This document shows, one piece after another, positions 1 to 6,174 of a stretch of DNA of 64,000 bases. The stretch lies in the NCBI GenBank assembly GCA_002841625.1, contig PHAG01000005.1, positions 62,001 to 126,000 on the forward strand, in the 5' to 3' direction. The notes beneath the pieces are model-generated. The model saw nothing but the letters and a program-made list of their open reading frames with translations. It had not been told where the DNA came from and did no database searches. Numbering within the stretch: the stretch's first letter is position 1; the number at the start of each line of letters is the position of its first letter. The translations under genes were made by a program, and so were the position numbers. The DNA comes from Firmicutes bacterium HGW-Firmicutes-1. Lineage in GTDB: Bacteria; Bacillota; Clostridia; Lachnospirales; Vallitaleaceae.

Positions 1-1
1 T

Positions 2-214
2 CCTGCAATTACAACTGGAATAGCTGGGTTCCCAAATTTCACATTAGAAGCGATTGTAGGATTCCAGTTTATTGTAACACTTCCTTTTGCAGGAATTATC
101 GCTACATACTTTAGTAAGAAAACATCCAACATATACTTGCCTGCATTCATAAATGCAGGGTTTATAACAATGTATGTTGTGATAGGACAAGCAATACATT
201 ATTTCCCCAAATAA
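2..214 (+). CDS. C-terminal 70 residues of a membrane protein (partial)
   Basis: The reading frame is already open at the left edge and ends at TAA 212-214. About 70 residues are visible. They are hydrophobic, with two probable membrane segments, one around a TLPFAGIIATYF stretch and one around FINAGFITMYVVIGQAI, joined by a short basic loop containing SKK. This fits the last helices of a polytopic inner-membrane protein. Too little remains to name a family. The start and the rest of the gene lie outside the window. A hairpin terminator follows about 100 bp downstream. Confidence 0.6.
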   Translation, partial: PAITTGIAGFPNFTLEAIVGFQFIVTLPFAGIIATYFSKKTSNIYLPAFINAGFITMYVVIGQAIHYFPK

Positions 215-317
215 ATAATGAAAGCCCAATATGCTAATTGAAAGCGAGTCAAAAAATATATGTAATGTATTTGTTCTCCCTTAAATATACATTTGCATAA
301 AAATTTGTTATAATAAT

Positions 318-356
318 AAGGAAGGCTTGAAGAATTCAAGACTTCCTTATTTATCG
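318..356 (+). terminator. Rho-independent terminator after the partial membrane protein gene
   Basis: AAGGAAG (318-324) pairs with CTTCCTT (342-348), and CTTGAA (326-331) pairs with TTCAAG (335-340), with a three-base loop and one internal mismatch. An AT-rich tail with several T residues follows. It separates the left-edge gene from the hydrolase gene. Confidence 0.7.
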
Positions 357-399
357 TTAATATTCCAATGATCCAGCTAATTTATAATAAGGTTAGGTG

Positions 400-1221
400 A
401 TGAATTTGAAAGCAAAAAATACTACGGATTATATGAATTCTAAAGATGGAACGAAACTATATTATGAGAAAAGTATAGTAGATAATCCTAAAGCTACAAT
501 CATTATTATTCACGGAGTGTGTGAGCATCAGGGCAGATACAATTATGTTGTAGACAAATTAAATGATAAGAACTATAACGTTTACCGATTTGATTATAGA
601 GGGCATGGAAAATCAGATGGTAAAAAAGCACATATTGATGATTTTAATGATGTGATAGATGATACAGATGCTATGGTAAATATTGTTAAAGCGGATGAAA
701 AGAATACGAAAATATTTATTTTAGGTCACAGTTTTGGTGGCTTTATTGCTGTTGCATACGGAATAAAACATAAGGGAAAAGTAGATGGGTTTATCGTAAG
801 CTCACCTACAGCAAGTGACGAGGCAGGAATACTTGAGCTTTTTAGAAAAGGAACAGATAAAAATGAGTATGTACCAAACAATTTAGCAAATCTACTTTGC
901 TCTGATAAAAAAGTTTGCAAGGAATATATGGAAGATGTTATGGTACATAAAGAAATGACAATTGGTTTTGTGCAGGAAATGATTAAAGGAACTAAGTGGA
1001 TAAAAAGAAATATCTCTAAATTTAATTATCCGGTAGTGTTAATCCATGGTAAAAACGATCAGATTATTTCCTATCTTGATACAGAATACTTATTTGAACA
1101 AATGGCTTCTAAGGATAAAAAATTAAAAATATATCAGGGTATGCAGCATGAACTGCTAAATGAAGTAATTAAGGATAGAGTTATGGAAGATTTAACCCAA
1201 TGGATAGACGAAAGAGTGTAG
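400..1221 (+). CDS. Alpha/beta hydrolase, monoacylglycerol lipase-like (serine aminopeptidase S33 family)
   Basis: This is a cytoplasmic alpha/beta-fold hydrolase of about 273 residues, the usual length for the lysophospholipase/monoglyceride lipase (PldB-like) family. Counting from a GTG at 397, HGVCEHQGRY (39-48) is the family's HGxxEHxxRY signature with the oxyanion region. RGHGKSDG follows at 68-75, and the nucleophile elbow GHSFGG (110-115) places the catalytic serine at 112. Asp221 in IHGKND and His251 in MQHE complete the triad. GTG 397 directly precedes ATG 400; I prefer the ATG because AAGG at 389-392 is well spaced. Esters of glycerol or lysolipids are likely substrates by family, but the exact substrate cannot be read from sequence. 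It appears to be monocistronic. Confidence 0.88.
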   Translation: MNLKAKNTTDYMNSKDGTKLYYEKSIVDNPKATIIIIHGVCEHQGRYNYVVDKLNDKNYNVYRFDYRGHGKSDGKKAHIDDFNDVIDDTDAMVNIVKADEKNTKIFILGHSFGGFIAVAYGIKHKGKVDGFIVSSPTASDEAGILELFRKGTDKNEYVPNNLANLLCSDKKVCKEYMEDVMVHKEMTIGFVQEMIKGTKWIKRNISKFNYPVVLIHGKNDQIISYLDTEYLFEQMASKDKKLKIYQGMQHELLNEVIKDRVMEDLTQWIDERV

Positions 1222-1238
1222 GATAGGATTGTAGTTGA

Positions 1239-1264
1239 GTATATAATAATGGTGTACTATATAC
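1239..1264 (+). promoter_or_regulatory. Possible -10 element inside an inverted repeat upstream of the TrmB-family gene
   Basis: GTATATA (1239-1245) and TATATAC (1258-1264) form a 7-bp inverted repeat with 12 bp between the arms. TATAAT (1242-1247) overlaps the left arm. No good -35 is visible. The position about 40-60 bp before the regulator start would suit an operator for autoregulation. This is inference only. Confidence 0.3.
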
Positions 1265-1304
1265 GGTAAATAAGACGATTGTTAAGGGCATGGGAGGAAC
1301 ATAG

Positions 1305-2030
1305 ATGAAGCCAGAAATAATTATAACATTAAAGAACTTGGGATTTACGGAGTATGAAGCAAAAGCTTATTTGGCCTTGCTTGAAAAATCACCGTTATCT
1401 GGATATGGGGTTGCATTGAATTCTGGAGTGCCTCGTTCGAAAATATATGAAGTACTTGATGGGATGGCACAAAATGGTGAAGTATTAATCAGCTATGGAG
1501 CACCGGTATTATATGCGCCATTACCCCCAAAGGAATTGATTGAACGAAGACGTAATAAAACTGAAGAAAATTTTGATGCTGCATGTAATTCACTAGAAGA
1601 TTTTTCTTCAAGAGTAGAAGATAGAGACAACATTTGGAATATATCTGGGTACGATGAGATTATTAATAAAGCTAGGGAAATAATCAACGCAGCTACTGAA
1701 AGCCTAATTATTGAGATATGGAAAGAAGATTTTGAAAAAATAAATCAAGCATTAACAAATGCAGTAAAAAGGAAAATAAAAGTTAGTATTGCTGCTTATG
1801 AGGATATAGAATTAAGAAATGCAGAGGTTTACAAAGTTCCTGAAGAGTATCAAATAGGTGGTGATTTAGGGAGAAGTATTTCAATATGTGCAGATGGTAA
1901 AGAAGCTATGACTGGAGTTGTTTCTTTAGAGATCGAAAGTCTTGCAGCAACATCTAAACATCCAGGACTGACTATTCCGGTCTCTCAACTAATTAAGAGA
2001 AGTATTTTTATAGCTAAGAATTTAGAATAA
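1305..2030 (+). CDS. TrmB-family transcriptional regulator
   Basis: This 241-residue protein has an N-terminal winged helix-turn-helix (about residues 5-75). The opening LKNLGFTEYEAKAYLALL and the later GVPRSKIYEVLDGM are characteristic of TrmB. A short coiled segment (about 80-105) follows, then a C-terminal PLD-like/TrmB sensor domain (about 108-240). TrmB proteins bind sugars or other small molecules and act as repressors or activators. No transporter or sugar gene is adjacent, so the regulon is unknown. The start is supported by GGGAGGAA just upstream. A possible inverted-repeat operator lies at 1239-1264. Confidence 0.88.
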   Translation: MKPEIIITLKNLGFTEYEAKAYLALLEKSPLSGYGVALNSGVPRSKIYEVLDGMAQNGEVLISYGAPVLYAPLPPKELIERRRNKTEENFDAACNSLEDFSSRVEDRDNIWNISGYDEIINKAREIINAATESLIIEIWKEDFEKINQALTNAVKRKIKVSIAAYEDIELRNAEVYKVPEEYQIGGDLGRSISICADGKEAMTGVVSLEIESLAATSKHPGLTIPVSQLIKRSIFIAKNLE

Positions 2031-2078
2031 TAAATAAAAGAATTCATCAATACAAATGAAATGATCAACCAATGAAAT

Positions 2079-2116
2079 AAAAAGATGATTACCGAATTAC
2101 AGGAGTCATCTTTTTC
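2079..2116 (+). terminator. Rho-independent terminator after the TrmB-family gene
   Basis: AAAAAGATGA (2079-2088) pairs perfectly with TCATCTTTTT (2106-2115) across a 17-nt loop. The T-run is part of the 3' arm. It could work in both directions. Confidence 0.8.
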
Positions 2117-2169
2117 TATCCAATATAATGGTGATACCATCCCGATAAATAAAGGTGCGGTAAAGACAG

Positions 2170-3222
2170 ATGAAATCAGAAACAATCATTCAATTTCAAA
2201 ATAAACTATTAGAATGGTACGATAACAATGCACGTATCTTACCATGGAGAGACAATCCTTCACCCTATAGAGTTTGGATTTCAGAAATTATGCTTCAACA
2301 AACGAGGGTAAATGCTGTAAAGCCTTATTTTGAGAATTTTATGAAGGAAGTTCCAACAATACAGACCCTTGCAAATATTTCAGAAGATAAACTATTAAAG
2401 CTTTGGGAAGGATTGGGGTATTATAATCGTGCCAAAAATTTAAAAAATGCTGCCAATATCATTGTGCAAAGCTTTGGCGGAGAAATGCCGTCCAGTATAG
2501 AAGACTTACAATCTCTTCCTGGAATTGGCCCCTATTCATCCGGAGCGATCGCTTCCATTGCATTTGGGAGGAGGGTTCCTGCTATTGATGGGAATGTACT
2601 TAGGGTATTTGCCCGAGTTACAGCAAACGAAGGTAGTATTATAGATCAAACAGTGAAAAAAGAGATTGAAAAAAGTGTAGTTGAAATATTACCTATGATT
2701 CGTATTGGTGATTTTAATCAAGCAATTATGGAATTAGGAGCCACTATATGCGTACCAAATGGGCTGCCGAAATGCATCGAATGTCCAATTAACACTATTT
2801 GTGAAGGAAATAAACAAGGTATTGCAGCAACACTTCCTTTAAAAACTAAAAAAAAAGCAAGAAAAATTGAGGAAAAGACTATATTTGTGATTCGTTTTAT
2901 GGACAGAACAGCATTAAGACAAAGGGGTAATAAGGGATTGTTATCAAGTCTTTGGGAATTTCCACATGTAGAGGGACATTTATCTCGTGAAGAATGTGAA
3001 GAACAATTAAATGAATGGAATATTATTTGTCATAAAATAATTCCTTTGAATAAATCCAAACATATTTTTACGCATATAGAATGGCATATGATTGGGTATT
3101 TCATCCAGATAGAAAGTATGCCAGTTGATACTAAATTCGTCTGGGCAACACAGAATGAATTAAAGGAAAAATATTCGATTCCCTCAGCTTTTAGAACATA
3201 TAGAGGGGGCATAGATGATTAA
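2170..3222 (+). CDS. mutY: A/G-specific adenine DNA glycosylase MutY
   Basis: MutY removes adenine mispaired with 8-oxoguanine in base-excision repair. At 350 residues it has the usual length. The endonuclease III fold carries the catalytic Glu39 in SEIMLQQTRV. The helix-hairpin-helix LPGIGPYSSGA is at 116-126 and the catalytic Asp140 is in DGNVLRV. Four cysteines of a [4Fe-4S] cluster lie at 194, 202, 205 and 211. The first spacing is C-x7-C rather than the textbook C-x6-C. A NUDIX-like C-terminal domain (about 230-345) that recognises 8-oxoG is present, with an HIFTHIEWH segment. GGTGCGGTAAAG upstream is only a weak ribosome site. It stands alone and is convergent with the next gene. Confidence 0.95.
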   Translation: MKSETIIQFQNKLLEWYDNNARILPWRDNPSPYRVWISEIMLQQTRVNAVKPYFENFMKEVPTIQTLANISEDKLLKLWEGLGYYNRAKNLKNAANIIVQSFGGEMPSSIEDLQSLPGIGPYSSGAIASIAFGRRVPAIDGNVLRVFARVTANEGSIIDQTVKKEIEKSVVEILPMIRIGDFNQAIMELGATICVPNGLPKCIECPINTICEGNKQGIAATLPLKTKKKARKIEEKTIFVIRFMDRTALRQRGNKGLLSSLWEFPHVEGHLSREECEEQLNEWNIICHKIIPLNKSKHIFTHIEWHMIGYFIQIESMPVDTKFVWATQNELKEKYSIPSAFRTYRGGIDD

Positions 3223-3250
3223 GGAAGTTCAACTGCAACTTCCTGTCTTT
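3222..3250. terminator. Bidirectional terminator between mutY and the Fe-S protein gene
   Basis: AGGAAGTT (3222-3229) pairs with AACTTCCT (3237-3244) over a seven-base loop, followed by GTCTTT. It lies in the short gap between two convergent genes. Confidence 0.7.
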
Positions 3251-3268
3251 CTGTAGAACCGTATTTAT

Positions 3269-3946
3269 TTAAGATTGTTTTTGTCCAAATGCTCGTGGAC
3301 ATATTGCTCGGCATCTATTACAATTACAAATGCTAAAGCCTCTATCGTTCTTGCTGTATGTAAATTCTCTGCATCGTTTTTGGTTTACACTAGTTCCGTT
3401 TAATGCGTTTTGAGGGCACTGATCTATACATAAGTGACAATTTTCAATACAAACTTCTTCTGCAATGGGATCGGATTCTAAATCTAGGTTGGTTAAAACG
3501 GCACCAATATTTATCATATTACCATATTTATTGTTCATAATAAGAGTGTTTTTACCTAAGCTACCTAATCCTGCTAGAAGGGCAGCATGCTTCATTGATA
3601 TTAAGCCACGACCTTCAAGGGTGTTATTATCCCAATAATCGTAAGGGGAATCTGAAGGGAGGGGTATCGCTGTTGCATCCAGTTTTTCTATTTCGAGTGC
3701 AGATAGATAACTGATGCGATCTAATTCGTCCAAGTTGACATCTGTTGCTTTGATATAAATTATACGGGGATCAACCTTCGCCAAGCCTTTTGGTATACAC
3801 TTAGCAAACACGATTACTGATTTGCATTCTTCGTAGAGATCTTTTGGGTTAAAGCCATTAGGTGCATCTGTGAATCTATCTACATTAGCAATTCCGCATA
3901 AATCTGCTCCTAATTCTAAAACAATTTGTTTGATTTTTTCTTTCAT
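3269..3946 (-). CDS. QueG-like double [4Fe-4S] cluster protein (epoxyqueuosine reductase family, short form)
   Basis: The N-terminal part (ELGADLCGIANVDRF, then ECKSVIVFAKCIPKG) resembles the cobalamin-binding half of epoxyqueuosine reductase-type proteins. The C-terminus carries two ferredoxin-like cysteine sets, C-x3-C-x2-C-x3-C in CIENCHLCIDQC and C-x-C-x2-C-x3-C in CNCNRCRAIC, each followed by proline as in 4Fe-4S ferredoxins. At about 225 residues it lacks the HEAT-like C-terminal part of true QueG, so queuosine function is uncertain. A GTG at 3955 is possible, but ATG 3946 is better spaced from GGTGGG. It is transcribed alone, convergent with mutY. Confidence 0.8.
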   Translation of the reverse strand: MKEKIKQIVLELGADLCGIANVDRFTDAPNGFNPKDLYEECKSVIVFAKCIPKGLAKVDPRIIYIKATDVNLDELDRISYLSALEIEKLDATAIPLPSDSPYDYWDNNTLEGRGLISMKHAALLAGLGSLGKNTLIMNNKYGNMINIGAVLTNLDLESDPIAEEVCIENCHLCIDQCPQNALNGTSVNQKRCREFTYSKNDRGFSICNCNRCRAICPRAFGQKQS

Positions 3947-4076
3947 AACATTCACCCACCAATGCGTTGTATAGTCTTTATTGTTCTTTAAGGATATGAT
4001 ATCATGTAATGAATGATTCGTAAATTAATGATTGTGATATCCATGTATTGAAAAAACGATTTCTATAGGAGGAAGT

Positions 4077-4466
4077 ATGGAAGAAAGCAAAATTACTTTT
4101 AAATCTATTGATGAATATATTTTACAATTTCCCCATGAGGTTCAGGAAAAACTTAAAATGTTAAGAATGGTTATTAAAGAGTCGGCACCAAATGCAGAAG
4201 AAAAAATGAGTTGGCAAATGCCTACTTTTGTATTGCATGGGAATTTGGTGCATTTCGCTGCCTATAAAAATCATATAGGATTTTATCCAGCCCCTAGCGC
4301 AATAGATGCATTTAGTCAAGAATTATCCGAATATAAGGGAGCAAAAGGATCGGTGCAATTTCCTTTAGAAAAGCCAATCCCTTATGAATTAATAAGTAAG
4401 ATAGTTGAATTTAGAGTTGCTGAGAATAACAAGCTAGCAGAAGTTAAATCGAGAAAGAAGAAATAA
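4077..4466 (+). CDS. DUF1801 (YdhG-like, putative iron chaperone) protein
   Basis: This is a 129-residue cytosolic protein of the DUF1801 family. Diagnostic segments are FKSIDEYILQFP near the N-terminus, EKMSWQMPTF (about 42-51), FAAYKNHIGFYP (about 60-71) and the later KGSVQFPLEKPIP. A Bacillus member (Fra) has been described as a frataxin-like iron chaperone, but a role for this copy is inference. The start is well supported by AGGAGGAAG just upstream. The lysine-rich C-terminus (KSRKKK) is typical. It stands alone between divergent or unrelated genes. Confidence 0.88.
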   Translation: MEESKITFKSIDEYILQFPHEVQEKLKMLRMVIKESAPNAEEKMSWQMPTFVLHGNLVHFAAYKNHIGFYPAPSAIDAFSQELSEYKGAKGSVQFPLEKPIPYELISKIVEFRVAENNKLAEVKSRKKK

Positions 4467-4556
4467 TCTAATGAGGGTCTGATGATTTTTGTTCAATCAC
4501 ATAATGGTAGAATATGAATATATTAATTGTGTAAACTGATATTAAAGAGGAATATT

Positions 4557-4958
4557 ATGCCCAAAATGTATATGGATAATATGAGAAGGAGCAATGATAA
4601 TATGTACGCCCGATACTCAGAGGACGGACATTATATGCACGAAGAACTTGTTAATACAATTCAAGAGTGTGAAGCAACTTGTGAGCACATGACAAACCAC
4701 GTATTGAAATTGCCAGATATTCAAAAAAGGACAAAACAAGTTATGCTGTTGAATGAGTGTGCAGACATATGTGGATTGACTGCCAATTATATCGCGCGTG
4801 GTGCAATGTTTTCCAAACATGCTGCTCAACTTTGTGCATGTATATGTGAGACATGTGGCGAAGAATGTTCAAGATTTAAGGATGAGATGTCACAGGAATG
4901 CGCTCAGATTTGTATGCACTGTGCAAGAGAGTGTATGAATTTTGTGAATATGATGTAG
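4557..4958 (+). CDS. Four-helix-bundle copper-binding protein (DUF326, Csp-like copper storage)
   Basis: This protein of about 133 residues is rich in cysteine and histidine arranged on amphipathic helices: CEATCEH, CADICG, CACICETCGEEC, CAQICMHCAREC. That is the pattern of the cytosolic copper-storage protein Csp/DUF326 family, whose tetramers line their core with Cys thiolates binding Cu(I). No signal peptide is seen, so it should act in the cytosol. I chose ATG 4557 because AAAGAGG (4544-4550) precedes it. A longer frame from 4527 lacks such a site. No copper ATPase or CsoR is nearby. Confidence 0.85.
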   Translation: MPKMYMDNMRRSNDNMYARYSEDGHYMHEELVNTIQECEATCEHMTNHVLKLPDIQKRTKQVMLLNECADICGLTANYIARGAMFSKHAAQLCACICETCGEECSRFKDEMSQECAQICMHCARECMNFVNMM

Positions 4959-4973
4959 ATTGCTTGAACTTAG

Positions 4974-4999
4974 AAGGAGGCCTTGAAGCCTCCATTTTT
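4974..4999 (+). terminator. Rho-independent terminator after the copper-binding protein gene
   Basis: GGAGGC (4976-4981) pairs with GCCTCC (4988-4993) around a six-base loop, followed by ATTTTTA. It lies between convergent genes. Confidence 0.85.
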
Positions 5000-5546
5000 A
5001 AATCCCATATTTACCAGTCGATGAATCCATGAAAAGCGGAATGTGTGGGGGAGCAAAGGTGAAAACTATAAAGGTAATAGCCAAAAAAATTAGTATAATT
5101 ATAGAAATATACAAGCAAATTTGCTTGAGGTTTGCATATAGATATACATGAAATGCCAAGATTTGCCCAACTGCTACACCAAGGAACAACGAAAATATAT
5201 CAAGTATTAGTGATTCAATGCCCCAAGCACCTGTATAGGTATAAAAGAAGGACACGATAATAAGTACACACACCAAAATTGCTACCACACAGGAAACAAA
5301 CCATTGAGTGGCAGAGATTATCTTGCTTTTACTAAGTACAAAATACGCAACAACCCACCAAATGAGCATAGGCCAAAATGTCATTTTCAAATGCTCCCAA
5401 ACACTTTCATTGGTTGGAGCAAAAAGTCCAACTATTGTTAAATTGCCTGACCATTCATAAACAAAGTGTAACAGACTTCCAACAATAATTAGAACTGGTA
5501 TTCCCAAATATATACAGTTTTGTACGGATTGGTTTTTTTTCATCAT
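4998..5546 (-). CDS. DUF6512 family membrane protein
   Basis: This polytopic membrane protein of about 182 residues has roughly five hydrophobic helices. The segment LFAPTNESVWEHLKM after the first helix (about 43-57) is the signature of the uncharacterised DUF6512 family. The lipid-facing helices and the WW-containing third segment fit an integral membrane role. No catalytic motif is visible and no function is known. GTG 5555 is an alternative start, but ATG 5546 or 5543 sits at normal distance from GGATGTG. It is transcribed alone and convergent with the copper-binding protein gene. Confidence 0.75.
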   Translation of the reverse strand: MMKKNQSVQNCIYLGIPVLIIVGSLLHFVYEWSGNLTIVGLFAPTNESVWEHLKMTFWPMLIWWVVAYFVLSKSKIISATQWFVSCVVAILVCVLIIVSFFYTYTGAWGIESLILDIFSLFLGVAVGQILAFHVYLYANLKQICLYISIIILIFLAITFIVFTFAPPHIPLFMDSSTGKYGI

Positions 5547-5765
5547 TACAATCACATCCGGTATAAAGTTTATTATAGTATATGTATAAGCAGCTAGAGC
5601 TTATGAGATTTTTATCAATTTGAGGGTGAATTTAAAAAGAATGGTTCAGTATTTTGATGAGTTAGATAGATGAAAATGACATTGAATAAAAAAGAAGTAT
5701 TAGAAGATATTATTAATAGGGAGAATGATATATTGAAATATGCATCATTTAAAAGGAGAAAAACT

Positions 5766-5999
5766 ATGGGCCAGTTTAGTGCACAAATTGATGTAAGGAC
5801 AATAGAACCCAAAGAGAAACACCCTAAAATATTTGAGACATTTGATCTACTGAAATTAGGACAGAGTATGGAATTGATTAATGATCATGACCCGAAGCCA
5901 TTGCAATATCAATTAATGGCAGAAAGAGAAGGTCAATTTCAATGGGAATATTTAGAAGAAGGTCCAGATCTATGGAGGGTAGGAATTGTAAAACTTTAA
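5766..5999 (+). CDS. DUF2249 domain protein
   Basis: This small cytosolic protein of 77 residues consists of one DUF2249 domain. Recognisable elements are IDVRTIEPKEKHPKIF, the highly conserved INDHDPKPLQYQ, and WEYLEEGPDLWRV near the end. DUF2249 proteins often occur near hemerythrin or nitric-oxide and metal-redox genes, but their biochemical role is not established. The frame is open upstream to ATG 5670, which would add 32 residues. I prefer ATG 5766 because AAGGAG (5753-5758) precedes it at ideal distance and the DUF2249 domain begins there. A terminator follows at once. Confidence 0.82.
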   Translation: MGQFSAQIDVRTIEPKEKHPKIFETFDLLKLGQSMELINDHDPKPLQYQLMAEREGQFQWEYLEEGPDLWRVGIVKL

Positions 6000-6007
6000 A
6001 GTAAGCT

Positions 6008-6047
6008 AAAGCAGGCTTTCAAATGATCTTTTGAGAGCCTACTTTAT
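6008..6047 (+). terminator. Rho-independent terminator after the DUF2249 gene
   Basis: AAAGCAGGCT (6008-6017) pairs with AGCCTACTTT (6036-6045, one mismatch). The interior TTCAAA and TTTTGA can pair further. It ends in a TTTATT tail. Confidence 0.65.
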
Positions 6048-6103
6048 TGATGACATATACAAAAAAATAGTATTGACTTATAAAAAATATATGTTTAATT
6101 CTA

Positions 6104-6132
6104 TTGTAGAAAAAGCAGGAATTTAGTATAAT
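6104..6132 (+). promoter_or_regulatory. Promoter of the GGDEF/HD-GYP gene
   Basis: TTGTAG (6104-6109) and TATAAT (6127-6132) are separated by 17 bp, and the start codon lies 43 bp downstream. A second TTGACT lies at 6073-6078 but has only a weak -10. Confidence 0.6.
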
Positions 6133-6174
6133 GTTGAGATATAACTGAAACTGTGGATTAATGGTGGTGATAAA

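Noticed and set aside
5670-5765. A longer start for the DUF2249 protein
   Set aside because: The conserved domain and a strong AAGGAG site both point to ATG 5766; the extra 32 residues match nothing I recognise.
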